A stretch of DNA of 56,230 bases from an uncultured Bacilli bacterium (GTDB lineage: Bacteria > Bacillota_I > Bacilli_A > RFN20 > CAG-826). The stretch covers positions 1 to 56,230 of the forward strand of contig CALWAS010000012.1 in assembly GCA_944375905.1 (NCBI GenBank), given 5' to 3'. A program made the position numbers and the translations under genes. The notes beneath the pieces were generated by a model. It searched no databases, had not been told where the DNA came from, and saw nothing but the letters and a program-made list of their open reading frames with translations. Shown here piece by piece: positions 17,439-25,877 of this stretch (its first letter is position 1; every line of letters starts with the position of its first letter).

Positions 17439-19162
17439 CCCTTGACGATCTCCTTGAGCGTCGCGATCTCTTCGCCAAGCCGCGAGTGCTCGCGGGCGTA
17501 GTTGACGGCCAAAGGATCGCTTTCGATGGCCGATACGAGGGATAGGTATTCCTCTTTGGCTGCCTCGTGGGCTTCCCTATCGGACATGGCTAGGGCCATC
17601 TTCTTCTGGCTTGCCCTCAGCTTCTCGTCGATTTCCCTTAGGCGGGAAACGAGTTTGGGGTTATTCGCCGTCTTCGAAAGGAAGGAAAAGGACGGGTCGA
17701 GCGAAAACAGATAGGCGACGTCCTTGGCCTTTGCCTCGACGGGGTCGATGGCAAGCTCGCCCCGGAGATGGAACGTCTTGCTTTCGAGGATCTTGACCGG
17801 GAGGATGCAGCCGCGGAGATAGGCCGGACCGGGGAAATTGACGAGCTTTCCCTCACGCGTATACCCCGAAAGGACCGCCCCGTCTTTCTTCGACGGACCG
17901 TCGACAAGCACTTCGACCGTCTTCCCGACGAAGGTCGAGGCGTATTCCGAAGTGGAAGCCTCCACCGCGTCTTTGAGACGCAGGAAGCGCTCATGGCTTA
18001 TTTCCGATGGAACTTGTTCCATCTTGGCAGCCGGGGTTCCCGGGCGCGGCGAGTAGATGAAGGTGAAGGCCGAGGCATAGCGAGCTTCCTTGACGAGGGA
18101 TAGGGTATCTTCGAATTCCTCTTCGCTCTCGCCCGGGAAGCCGACGATGATATCGGTTGAAACCGCGATGTCCGGAACGATGGAACGGATTTCGCTTAGC
18201 CTTTCGAGATACTCTTCCCGGCTATAGCGGCGGCCCATCCTCCTCAGGCAGGAAGTCGATCCGCTCTGAACCGGGAAATGAAGGGCATGGCAGATATTGG
18301 GATTGTCCCGCATGGCTTCGGCCATTTCCCTGTTGAATACCGTCGGATAGGAAGTGAGGAAGCGCAGGCGCGGGATGCCCGTCTTCGCTACGTCGCGAAG
18401 GAGGTCGCTGAAAAGATAGCCGTCCCCCCGGTCGAGCCCATAGGAATTCACGTTTTGGCCTAGCAGGGTTATTTCCTTGTATCCGTCTTTGACGAGTTGC
18501 CGGCATTCGAAAAGGATATCATCCTTGTCCCGGCTCCTTTCCCTTCCCCTGGCATAGGGAACGATGCAATAGGTGCAGAATTTGTCGCACCCATAGGAAA
18601 TGTTGACATAGGCCTTGTAGGGATCAAGACGCCTGACCGGCGTCCCTTCCACCACCTCTCCGCGGAAGCTATGTATGGCGATGAGGCGGCGGTCTAGCGC
18701 CTTATCGAGATAGACGAGAAGCTCGCCTACTTCGTGGGTCGATATCACGAGTCTTACCCACGGATAGCGTTCCATGAGCTCTTGCGCAAAGCCATCGATG
18801 GCCATGGCGCAGCCGGCGATCACGAGCATGAACGAATCGTCTTTCTCAGCGTTTTCCTTATAAAGCCCAATCTCGCCGAAGATCTTCTCCTCGGCATTTT
18901 CCCGGACCGCGCAGGTATTTATGACGGCAATCGAGGCTTCCTTTTCGCTTTTCGCCTCTTCCATGCCGAGCGAGGAAAGAAGGCCCGCCATCGTTTCCCC
19001 GTCCCGGACATTTCCCTGGCAGCCGTAAGTTCTGACGAAGTATTTCCTGCCGCGGTAAAGCGAAACGAGCCGTTCCGGCGGTTCCTTGGCAAGCACTATC
19101 CTTTCCCTCGGAGCCCGTTTGGCCGCTTCTTGTTGGCAAGCAACTGAAAGTTTTTCGATCAT
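17435..19162 (-). CDS. miaB: MiaB methylthiotransferase with fused C-terminal YmcA-like domain
   Basis: 575 residues, against about 440-510 for MiaB. Order: N-terminal extension (1-40), MTTase domain with three cluster cysteines in YGCQG, NTCAVR and AGCAM, radical SAM core with CDKFCTYC near 192, TRAM domain (about 385-465), then an additional region (about 470-575). MiaB adds the 2-methylthio group to i6A37 in tRNA. The extra region is helical and charged, lines up by eye with YmcA of B. subtilis (shared pattern NNPKL, QKK, then IESDPLAVNYAREHSRLGEE), and ymcA directly follows miaB in that species. It overlaps ymdB and miaA by 4 nt each. Confidence 0.93.
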   Translation of the reverse strand: MIEKLSVACQQEAAKRAPRERIVLAKEPPERLVSLYRGRKYFVRTYGCQGNVRDGETMAGLLSSLGMEEAKSEKEASIAVINTCAVRENAEEKIFGEIGLYKENAEKDDSFMLVIAGCAMAIDGFAQELMERYPWVRLVISTHEVGELLVYLDKALDRRLIAIHSFRGEVVEGTPVRRLDPYKAYVNISYGCDKFCTYCIVPYARGRERSRDKDDILFECRQLVKDGYKEITLLGQNVNSYGLDRGDGYLFSDLLRDVAKTGIPRLRFLTSYPTVFNREMAEAMRDNPNICHALHFPVQSGSTSCLRRMGRRYSREEYLERLSEIRSIVPDIAVSTDIIVGFPGESEEEFEDTLSLVKEARYASAFTFIYSPRPGTPAAKMEQVPSEISHERFLRLKDAVEASTSEYASTFVGKTVEVLVDGPSKKDGAVLSGYTREGKLVNFPGPAYLRGCILPVKILESKTFHLRGELAIDPVEAKAKDVAYLFSLDPSFSFLSKTANNPKLVSRLREIDEKLRASQKKMALAMSDREAHEAAKEEYLSLVSAIESDPLAVNYAREHSRLGEEIATLKEIVKG

Positions 19163-19947
19163 CGCTTTTTCCTTTCGTTTATCCGCTTGATGGAGATGGC
19201 CTCCCCGCTCGCCTCGTCGATGGCAATAAGACAGGCGTTGGCCATAAGCACGCCCTTCTCGAGAGGGCGGATCGTCGCTTCCTCATGGTAGACGAACCTG
19301 GAGATGGCCTGTCTCGGGTCGAACCCGATAATGCCTTCCCCGGCACCGGTCATCCCGACGTCGCTAATGAAGGCCTCGCGGCCGTTGACGATGCGCTCGT
19401 CGGCCGTCTGGACGTGGGTATGGGTCCCGACGACCGCGCTGAGGGAGGAAGAATAACGATGGGCGAAAATCGCCTTCTCGCTCGTCGATTCCCCATGGAG
19501 ATCGACGATATGGACCTTCTCTTGGCTCTTTTCGAGAATCCTATCCATCGAGACGAAGGGGGAGGCATAATCGCGGTCCATGAGACCCGAGCCCATGACG
19601 TTCGAAACACGGATGGGCACGCCTTTGGTCATGAAGACCCTCGAGGACGAGCCCTGATAGACCGCATCGTATCCCTCGGGACGGATGAGGCGGCTTTCCT
19701 CGTCGAGATGGGGAATGATGTCCCCTTTCCGGTCGAAGTGGTTTCCAAGCGTTATGGCATCGGCCCCGAACGAAGAGATCCTGAGATAGTCTTCGTAGGT
19801 GATGCCCCGTCCGTCCTTGGCCGCGTTTTCCCCGTTTACGATGACGAAGTCGGCTTTCTCTTTTTCCCTCAATAGAGGCAAAAAGAAGGAGAGGGCCTCA
19901 AGCCCGCTCCTTCCGACGACATCTCCGAAGAAGAGAACGCGGATCAT
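19159..19947 (-). CDS. ymdB: YmdB-type 2',3'-cyclic-nucleotide phosphodiesterase/metallophosphoesterase
   Basis: 262 residues of the YmdB family: metal motifs FFGDVVGRSG near 7-16, NGENAA near 39, GNHFD near 68, and GTHTHVQTAD near 174-183. In B. subtilis YmdB is a cAMP/2',3'-cNMP phosphodiesterase affecting biofilm and sporulation decisions. It begins 3 nt after rny and overlaps miaB by 4 nt, keeping the conserved rny-ymdB order. Confidence 0.93.
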   Translation of the reverse strand: MIRVLFFGDVVGRSGLEALSFFLPLLREKEKADFVIVNGENAAKDGRGITYEDYLRISSFGADAITLGNHFDRKGDIIPHLDEESRLIRPEGYDAVYQGSSSRVFMTKGVPIRVSNVMGSGLMDRDYASPFVSMDRILEKSQEKVHIVDLHGESTSEKAIFAHRYSSSLSAVVGTHTHVQTADERIVNGREAFISDVGMTGAGEGIIGFDPRQAISRFVYHEEATIRPLEKGVLMANACLIAIDEASGEAISIKRINERKKR

Positions 19948-19950
19948 CCT

Positions 19951-21531
19951 CTACTTGGCCGTTTCGACGGCGCGATATTCGCGGATGACGTTGACCTTGA
20001 TCTGTCCTGGATATGTCATCGTCGATTCGATCTTGTCCTTCATCTCGACGGCAAGTTTCACGGCATCGCTATCCGAGACTTTCTCCGGGATGACCATGAC
20101 CCTGATCTCGCGTCCGGCCTGGACGGCGTAAGCCTGCTGCACGCCTTCGAAACCCTTGGCGATTTCCTCAAGCTGGCTAATGCGCTTGACGTAGGTTTCC
20201 ATCGTCTCGCTCCGAGCTCCGGGGCGGGCGGCCGAAAGGGTATCGGCGGCGGCAACGAGATGGGAGATGACGTATTTTGCCTCGACGTCGCCATGGTGGG
20301 ACTCGATTGCGTTGACGACGACGTCGGGCTCGCCGTACTTGCGGGCCAGATCGGCGCCCAAAGCGACGTGGCTGCCTTCCACCTCGAAGTCGACGGCCTT
20401 GCCGATATCGTGGAGGAGGCCGGCGCGCTTGGCGAGGTTCTGGTCGAGGCCAAGCTCGGCGGCCATGATGCCGGCCAAGTGGGCAACCTCAACCGAATGC
20501 TGAAGGGCATTCTGCCCATAGGAAGTGCGGTATTTGAGCTTCCCGAGTTGGGCAAGCAGCTCGCGGCGAATCCGCGGAAGCCCGAGCTTGTTGGCCGCTT
20601 CCTCGCCAGCCTTGGCCGTCTCGGTCTCGACTTCCTTTTTCATCTTGGCCGCGACGTCTTCGATCCGGCCGGGCTGGATGCGCCCGTCTTTGACGAGGGT
20701 TTCCAAAGTCCGACGCGCGATTTCCCTCCTTATCGGGTTGAAGCACGATACGGTGATGACCTCGGGCGTGTCGTCGATCACGAGGTCGACGCCGAGCGTC
20801 TGTTCGAGGACGCGGATGTTCCTTCCTTCCCGCCCGATGATCCTTCCCTTGAGCTCGTCGCTGGGAAGGGCGATGACGGCCACCGTCCGCTCCGTCGTGA
20901 CCTCCTGGGCGTATTTGTCGCAAGCGAGGGCAAGCAGGTCGCGGGCCTTTTCCTCAGCCGTGTCATGGGCCTCGTCTTCGGCGTTCTTGATGTAGGCGGC
21001 GATTTCGCTCGCCATCCGGCTTTCGACCCGGGCCATGATCTCGTCATGGGCTTCCTTGGTCGACATGCCAGACACCTTTTCGAGTTCGGCGATTATCTCC
21101 TGGATCTTCTTGTCGAGTTCTTCGCTCTTCTTGGCATTGGCCTCGATGCGCTGGCTTAGGAGGTTGTTCTTCTCCTCGAGCGATTTCTCGCGGTCGAGAA
21201 GGGCGCGGTCGCGCTGATCAATTGTCTTCTCGCGCATGGAGAGGTTGTTTTGTTGGGCCACGATCTCGCTTTTCATTTCGCGAATCTCGTTCTGGGTCTC
21301 CTGCTTCTTCTCGAAGGCGGCCTGCTTGGCATCGAGCTCGGCGCTCTTCTTGATACGCTCGGCCTTGATCTCCGCGTCCTTCAGTATCTGCTTGGCTTCC
21401 TTGCTCGCGCTCTTCTTGGCGAGCTTCGGCCCGAGGACGAGGAAAAGGACGGCGATGATGCCGGCTCCCACGATGAAGGCCGCGGCAATCGAAATGCCGA
21501 ACACCGCTTCGCTAATGTCTAGGTAAAACAT
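19951..21531 (-). CDS. rny: Ribonuclease Y
   Basis: 526 residues. One N-terminal membrane anchor (about 9-33), a long Lys/Glu/Gln coiled coil (about 38-190), KH domain with GRIIGREGRNIR near 233-244, and HD domain with LLHDIGKA near 370-377. RNase Y is the membrane-attached endoribonuclease that initiates mRNA decay in many Bacillota. AAGGAGAAGAAACA before the ATG. A 325-bp gap separates it from recA and includes the recA terminator, so it starts its own transcript: rny-ymdB-miaB-miaA-tcdA. Confidence 0.96.
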   Translation of the reverse strand: MFYLDISEAVFGISIAAAFIVGAGIIAVLFLVLGPKLAKKSASKEAKQILKDAEIKAERIKKSAELDAKQAAFEKKQETQNEIREMKSEIVAQQNNLSMREKTIDQRDRALLDREKSLEEKNNLLSQRIEANAKKSEELDKKIQEIIAELEKVSGMSTKEAHDEIMARVESRMASEIAAYIKNAEDEAHDTAEEKARDLLALACDKYAQEVTTERTVAVIALPSDELKGRIIGREGRNIRVLEQTLGVDLVIDDTPEVITVSCFNPIRREIARRTLETLVKDGRIQPGRIEDVAAKMKKEVETETAKAGEEAANKLGLPRIRRELLAQLGKLKYRTSYGQNALQHSVEVAHLAGIMAAELGLDQNLAKRAGLLHDIGKAVDFEVEGSHVALGADLARKYGEPDVVVNAIESHHGDVEAKYVISHLVAAADTLSAARPGARSETMETYVKRISQLEEIAKGFEGVQQAYAVQAGREIRVMVIPEKVSDSDAVKLAVEMKDKIESTMTYPGQIKVNVIREYRAVETAK

Positions 21532-21856
21532 TGTTTCTTCTCCTTAACGTAGCCTCCCTCCGGGGCGCTCTTCCGCCATGCGGAGAGGATTCGGTTGCTA
21601 TCTAAAGGGGCACGCCCGAGATCGTTCGAGATTCCAGGATGGAAGGCTCGACGAAATTGTAATCCGCTTAGGCAGAAACCGCCATAGCAACAAGAGAAGC
21701 CGGCCCACGTTCGATCTTTGACCCCTAAATGAAGTGGATCGAGGGGGAAGGAAAACGGCGTCAAAGAAGCGTTATCCCCGCAAAAGCCGCCTTTGTATTG
21801 CGAGTTTGGCAAAAAAGAGCACGAAAAAGGGGCCCGCTAGGCCCCAATGCGCAAAT
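21532..21856. other. recA-rny intergenic region, long leader of rny
   Basis: The recA terminator occupies 21824-21845. The remaining ~280 bp upstream of rny contains no reading frame I believe; the longest one is cysteine- and proline-rich noise. I recognise no riboswitch or T-box signature. A weak TACAAT (minus strand, near 21658-21663) is the only -10-like box. The stretch probably holds the rny promoter and a long 5' leader. Confidence 0.45.
21824..21845 (-). terminator. Terminator of recA
   Basis: Minus-strand stem GGGGCC/GGCCCC with 5-nt loop followed by TTTTT, 12 nt after the recA stop. Confidence 0.8.
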
Positions 21857-22879
21857 CTATTCGGAGATGACTCCGCCCTTGAGCGAGGCCACGACTTTCC
21901 TTTCGAGATCGTCCATGACTTCCGGGTGGGACTCGAGGTAGCCCTTGGCGGCTTCCTTCCCGTTCCCGATCTTGTCTTCCCCAAGCTGATACCAGTTGCC
22001 GCTCTTCTTCAAGAAGCCGTACTCAACGCCGAGATCGACGAGTTCCCCGGATTTGGATATTCCCTTGCCGTAGACGATTTCCACGGTGCAGGACTTGAAG
22101 GGCGGAGCGACCTTGTTCTTGACCACCTTGATGCGGACGGTGTTGCCGACGATGTCGGATCCGTTCTTGATGGCCTCGGCCCTCCTGATGTCGAGCCTGA
22201 TCGAGGCATAGAACTTGAGGGCCCGGCCGCCGGTCGTCGTTTCCGGGTTGCCATAGACGACGCCGACCTTCTCGCGAAGCTGGTTGATGAAGATGACAAG
22301 GCAGTTGCTCTTGGCAAGGATGCCGGCGAGCTTGCGCATGGCCTTCGACATGAGACGGGCTTGGAGACCGACTTGGTTATCGGACATCACCCCATCCAGT
22401 TCCGCTTGGGGAACGAGGGCGGCCACCGAGTCCACGATGATGATGTCGATGGCTTTCGAAGAAGCCAGCATGTCGACGATCTCAAGCGCCTGCTCACCGC
22501 TATCGGGCTGCGAGAGAATGAGCTCGTTGATGTCGACGCCGAGGGCGCTCGCGTATTCAGGATCGATCGCGTGCTCGGCATCGATGTAGGCGGCCCGGCC
22601 GCCGGTCTTCTGGCACTCGGCCACCGCTTCGAGGGCAAGCGTCGTCTTGCCCGAGGATTCGGGGCCGTAGATTTCGACGATCCTGCCGCGCGGATATCCG
22701 CCGACGCCTATGGCTTGGTTAAGAAGGAGCGATCCGCTCGAGATCGCATTCACATCGACGTGCGGCTGCTCGCCCATCTTCATGACCGAGCCCTTGCCGT
22801 ATGTCTTCACGATGTTCTTAAGCGTTTCCTCGAGCAAGTCGTCCTTGCTTTTGATTTGCGTCTGTTCTTTATCTGCCAT
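21857..22879 (-). CDS. recA: Recombinase RecA
   Basis: 340 residues. Walker [17 protein letters not shown] near 66-81, Walker [13 protein letters not shown]-type stretch near 140, and L2-region [15 protein letters not shown] near 212. Strand exchange and LexA-type regulation in homologous recombination. A GTG at 22891 is in frame, but GGAGGG falls between it and the ATG at 22879, so the ATG is the start. Preceded closely by cinA and pgsA, the conserved Bacilli order. recX lies elsewhere (47.6 kb). Confidence 0.97.
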   Translation of the reverse strand: MADKEQTQIKSKDDLLEETLKNIVKTYGKGSVMKMGEQPHVDVNAISSGSLLLNQAIGVGGYPRGRIVEIYGPESSGKTTLALEAVAECQKTGGRAAYIDAEHAIDPEYASALGVDINELILSQPDSGEQALEIVDMLASSKAIDIIIVDSVAALVPQAELDGVMSDNQVGLQARLMSKAMRKLAGILAKSNCLVIFINQLREKVGVVYGNPETTTGGRALKFYASIRLDIRRAEAIKNGSDIVGNTVRIKVVKNKVAPPFKSCTVEIVYGKGISKSGELVDLGVEYGFLKKSGNWYQLGEDKIGNGKEAAKGYLESHPEVMDDLERKVVASLKGGVISE

Positions 22880-22924
22880 AATTCCCTCCACTCACATATA
22901 CGAAGCAAAAAGCGAAAGCGACCA

Positions 22925-23401
22925 TCATTCGTAAATCGAAAGAAGGGCGTCGAGCATCATCTCGACCGCTTTTTCGCGTATTTCGTTCCGGGTCCCGGAA
23001 AAGTCCTGTCCCATGGATACGTGGCCGCGTTTCGTCGCGATGCACATCTCGACGCGCCCGACCGGGGCTTCGCCCGGCTCGGCGGTCGGCCCCGCGTTGC
23101 CGGTAAACGACACGCACACATCGACATTGAGAGCCCTCAAGCCGCCAATGGCCATTTCCGTTGCCACCTTCTCGCTTACGACCCCGAAATAGTCAATGTC
23201 TCGAAGCGAAACGCCAGCCAGGCGGTTCTTTATCTCGGGAACGTAAGTAACCAAGGCGCCTTTGAAGCTTTTCGAGGCGCCGGGAATCGAGCAAAGGGAA
23301 GAGGCGAACAATCCGCCGGTCAACGACTCGACCGAGCCAATCGTCAGATTCCTCTTTTTCAAGGCATCGAGAAGCTTATAGCATTTTTCCGCCGAAACCA
23401 T
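22925..23401 (-). CDS. pncC: Nicotinamide-nucleotide amidohydrolase (CinA C-terminal domain only)
   Basis: 158 residues, equal to the CinA C-terminal (PncC) domain: SVESLTGGLFASSLCSIPGASKSF near 23-46 and SFTGNAGPTAEPGEAPVG near 97-114. Deamidates NMN. The N-terminal MocF/COG1058 domain found in full-length CinA is absent, so this is the single-domain type. AAGGAGG lies upstream of the ATG. Placed between pgsA and recA exactly as cinA is in B. subtilis. Confidence 0.92.
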   Translation of the reverse strand: MVSAEKCYKLLDALKKRNLTIGSVESLTGGLFASSLCSIPGASKSFKGALVTYVPEIKNRLAGVSLRDIDYFGVVSEKVATEMAIGGLRALNVDVCVSFTGNAGPTAEPGEAPVGRVEMCIATKRGHVSMGQDFSGTRNEIREKAVEMMLDALLSIYE

Positions 23402-23407
23402 TCCCGA

Positions 23408-24019
23408 TCATTCCTCCTTTAGAACCGAGCGGTTCTTGTAGAGATAGTCGACCATCGAAAGAAGCGAGGCGGCCGTCGATAGATAGACAACCCACGAAAC
23501 GATTCTCAGAGCCGGATCCCAACCGCCGTCGAAGTAGACGAAGGGCCAGCCGTTCAAAAAGACCAAGACGATCGCCGCCATTTGGGTGACGGTCTTGACC
23601 TTGCCAAAATAGGAGGCCGCTAGCACCTTTCCCCTCGAAGCCGCGACTTGGCGGAAAGCATCGACGACGAGATCGCGGGCAATCATCAAAATGGTGCAAA
23701 CCAGGTTGATCGAGATGTTGTCGAACCTGGAGAAGGCCAGATAGATGAGCATCGAGTCGACGAGGAGCTTATCGGCGATCGGGTCGAGGAATTTGCCAAG
23801 GGTGGTCACTTCGTTCCTCTTCCTCGCGAGATATCCGTCGACGAAGTCGGTAAGGCTTGCCACGAGGAAGACGAGCATGGCGATGAGATAGGTCAAGTTG
23901 ATGCCGCTCTCCCCGAAGACGATGGGATTCGGCATGAGAGCCTCCGCAAGGAAAAGGTAGACCCATAGGGCCACGACCAGAGCGATTCTTGAACAGGTGA
24001 TTTTGGTTGGAAGGTTCAT
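23408..24019 (-). CDS. pgsA: CDP-diacylglycerol-glycerol-3-phosphate 3-phosphatidyltransferase
   Basis: 203 residues. CDP-alcohol phosphotransferase signature LTDFVDGYLARKRNEVTTLG with the following FLDPIADKL (about 60-90), surrounded by membrane helices. It makes phosphatidylglycerophosphate at the membrane. The frame is open 18 codons further up, but that would run into RNase P RNA. The ATG at 24019 gives the normal N-terminus. It has no clear Shine-Dalgarno and lies only about 17 nt from the RNase P RNA 3' end, so translation must start from a transcript shared with or processed from that RNA. Confidence 0.94.
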   Translation of the reverse strand: MNLPTKITCSRIALVVALWVYLFLAEALMPNPIVFGESGINLTYLIAMLVFLVASLTDFVDGYLARKRNEVTTLGKFLDPIADKLLVDSMLIYLAFSRFDNISINLVCTILMIARDLVVDAFRQVAASRGKVLAASYFGKVKTVTQMAAIVLVFLNGWPFVYFDGGWDPALRIVSWVVYLSTAASLLSMVDYLYKNRSVLKEE

Positions 24020-24036
24020 ATGATTTAGTTTGAGTT

Positions 24037-24363
24037 CCCGGCCCGGTAAGCCATGTTCTGTCGAGGACGGCAATTAATCTCGGCTTTCGCCGAAGCTAGG
24101 CGCTTCGTTTCGCGCTTCGCCTTTCCCCTACCAAATTTGGGTTTCTCGCTTGCGGGGTTTGCCTCGTTTCATCCGCCCCTCGCGGGGACGGCTCGTCTCT
24201 GTGGCACCTTAGGGAATCCTGTCTCGGGGAGACATTCATCCGCCGTTACGCGCTCCCGCGTACCTAAGCTTATCGGTTCGCTTAGCACAAACGTTACGGC
24301 CATCGCAGGCCGTGCGAGCATGGACTTTCCTCTGCCCGGGGGCAGCTGCCGTCTGGGCCGGGA
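24037..24363 (-). ncRNA. rnpB: RNase P RNA
   Basis: Minus-strand RNA of about 327 nt. The 5' conserved element is CAGAGGAAAGTCCATGCTC (RC of 24316-24334), the 3' element ACAGAACATGGCTTACCGGG (24042-24061). The helix P1 pairs CCCGGCCC at the 5' end (24355-24362) with GGGCCGGG at the 3' end (24037-24044). An internal GGCAAACCCC stretch also fits the family. It is the catalytic subunit that matures tRNA 5' ends. It sits 5 nt after the gpsB stop and about 17 nt before pgsA. I see no terminator at its 3' end. The gpsB-rnpB neighbourhood is conserved in Bacilli. Confidence 0.96.
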
Positions 24364-24368
24364 TTATT

Positions 24369-24782
24369 TCATTTCCTCTTTGCGAGGGTGGTTGGGTCGT
24401 AACCGAGCTGGTAGAGGAACTGCGACAGCCGGTTGACTTGGTTGATGAGCCCGATGTTCTCCGCGGTCGGGGAATCCCCGGGACGGATGTTGTCGAGCTT
24501 GTTATGGAGGGAAGCGTTCTCGGCTTCGAGCGACCTTATCCTTTCGGAGAGGCGCTTTTCGTTGTCGCGCGCACCGGCGGAGGAGCCGCTTGCCTTTTGA
24601 AGTTCCGCCCGCAGCGACGCGATGTACTGCTCGTTCTCCTTTTGGTAGGAAAGGAACGATTGGTAGTCGAGAATCACCTTGTCGAGAAAGGCATCGACCT
24701 CATCGGGGTCATACCCCTTCACGTTCTTGGTGAATTTCTCGTCGAGTATCTTCTTCGGGGAGAGCTCAAGCTTGTGTTCCAT
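24369..24782 (-). CDS. gpsB: DivIVA/GpsB family cell division protein
   Basis: 137 residues. N-terminal lipid-binding/coiled-coil DivIVA motif (KNVKGYDPDEVDAFLDKVI near 19-37), a coiled coil to about 105, and a C-terminal tail ending in LYQLGYDPTTLAKRK. GpsB/DivIVA proteins organise peptidoglycan synthesis between septum and side wall. Its size is between GpsB (~98) and DivIVA (~165). The adjacency to rnpB favours GpsB. The ATG has no Shine-Dalgarno and lies 11 nt from a perfect TATAAT. Confidence 0.88.
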   Translation of the reverse strand: MEHKLELSPKKILDEKFTKNVKGYDPDEVDAFLDKVILDYQSFLSYQKENEQYIASLRAELQKASGSSAGARDNEKRLSERIRSLEAENASLHNKLDNIRPGDSPTAENIGLINQVNRLSQFLYQLGYDPTTLAKRK

Positions 24783-24793
24783 AACGCGAGTCG

Positions 24794-24822
24794 ATTATAT
24801 CCGCTGGCAATCTCCCCTTCAA
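24794..24822 (-). promoter_or_regulatory. Promoter of gpsB-rnpB-pgsA-cinA-recA
   Basis: Minus strand: TTGAAG (24817-24822), 17-nt spacer, TATAAT (24794-24799), then 11 nt to the gpsB ATG. Expected leader is only 3-5 nt. It is the only obvious promoter for the whole run down to recA. Confidence 0.75.
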
Positions 24823-24830
24823 CGAAGGGG

Positions 24831-24856
24831 AAGAAAAGAGGGGAATCGCTTCCCCT
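24831..24856 (-). terminator. Terminator of the flavin reductase-like gene
   Basis: Minus-strand stem AGGGGAA/TTCCCCT with GCGA loop, then CTTTTCTT, directly after the stop of the gene at 24864. It is immediately followed by the gpsB promoter. Confidence 0.75.
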
Positions 24857-24863
24857 CCAATCG

Positions 24864-25790
24864 CTAGCGTTTCTTTTTCTCGCCCCGGCGCTTGTCGTTT
24901 ATCTCGGCCATGACCTTCTCGTCGATTACCGTTATGCCGTTTTCCTTGGCGTATTTGACGCAACCGTTGAGAACCGTCTTGAGGAAGACGCGCGGGACTT
25001 TGACGAGCATCGCGCAAGCCTCGTCGGTGAAGTGGACATTGGGATCGGTCCGATCGGCCGCGAAGCGAACCGAACCGACGCTATTCGACTGGACGTTCGG
25101 TATCGGGCACTTGAGGCCGCGGCGGAACTTCGTGTACCAGAAATAGGTGCTGTCGCGATAGCCGAAGTCGATCGGCACCTTCGGGAAAGAAGAAGCCTTC
25201 ACCCCGTTCACGATGGCATCGTAGAACTTTTCCTTCATGAGGATCTTGTCGACTTTGAGGATGAAATGGCATCCGAATTTGCTCGTGATTCCGTTGAAGC
25301 TCCGATAAGGCGGCTCGACGCCGTCGAGCTGCCCGACCCGCTTCCTGTCCTCGTAGGCATCCTCGAGGCTGTCGTCCCAGGTGCATTCGAATACCTGATA
25401 GGCCTTCTTGATGACGAGGGGCCGGTCTTCGCCTCCGGCAAGTCCCTTTTCAAGCTCGAAGGGGCAATTCTTCATCTTTTCCTCTGGGGTCTGGCCCGGG
25501 AAGCCGAGTTTTACGGTCTCCGCGAAATCCCGGTAGGAATCCTCGAGGAAGTTAAGGGCACATTTCCCGCGCTTGAGGATGTTCTGAGCGGTATTGGATG
25601 AATTCCGTGCCTCAAGGATCATCGCGTAATAGCTCTTGCCGGCGATGTAATAGGGGAAGACGAGGGAGTAGGCTCCAAGCGTCGTCTTGCCGCTATCGTC
25701 GAGCGTCGAGATGAGGACGGTCGGCATCGGGAAGAAGGCGCTCGATTGATAAAAGTTATCGACGATTCGCAAATCTTTGAAACTGGACAT
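24864..25790 (-). CDS. Flavin reductase-like (FMN-binding split barrel) protein
   Basis: 308 residues. The N-terminal half (about 20-170) has the flavin reductase-like split-barrel pattern (FPMPTVLISTLDDSGKTTLGAY, then NTAQNILKRGKCALNFL), used by FMN-dependent reductases. The C-terminal part is longer than in typical flavin reductases (about 170 residues) and contains FPKVPIDFGYRDSTYFWYTK. Soluble, no signal peptide. GGAGGTCAATGA precedes the ATG. Substrate unknown. Single-gene transcript. Confidence 0.75.
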   Translation of the reverse strand: MSSFKDLRIVDNFYQSSAFFPMPTVLISTLDDSGKTTLGAYSLVFPYYIAGKSYYAMILEARNSSNTAQNILKRGKCALNFLEDSYRDFAETVKLGFPGQTPEEKMKNCPFELEKGLAGGEDRPLVIKKAYQVFECTWDDSLEDAYEDRKRVGQLDGVEPPYRSFNGITSKFGCHFILKVDKILMKEKFYDAIVNGVKASSFPKVPIDFGYRDSTYFWYTKFRRGLKCPIPNVQSNSVGSVRFAADRTDPNVHFTDEACAMLVKVPRVFLKTVLNGCVKYAKENGITVIDEKVMAEINDKRRGEKKKR

Positions 25791-25865
25791 TCATTGACCT
25801 CCACCGCTAATTTAGTTTCGATGTCCCCTCTTTTCAATGGCACCGAAGGCAAGCTTCGACTATGG

Positions 25866-25871
25866 TAGGAT
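25866..25871 (+). promoter_or_regulatory. Extended -10 box, leaderless type
   Basis: TGGTAGGAT (TGn-TAGGAT), 6 nt before the GTG at 25878, which would place transcription start at the G of GTG. No Shine-Dalgarno and no clear -35. Confidence 0.5.
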
Positions 25872-25877
25872 AGACCC

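Noticed and set aside
21519-21812. 97-residue minus-strand frame between recA and rny
   Set aside because: Overlaps the rny start, odd composition rich in Cys, Phe and Pro, no ribosome site; more likely leader sequence.
21734-23422. 562-residue plus-strand frame
   Set aside because: Antisense of recA and cinA; no ribosome site and no recognisable domain.
24312-25601. 429-residue plus-strand frame
   Set aside because: It runs antisense through rnpB, gpsB and the flavin reductase-like gene, all of which are well supported.
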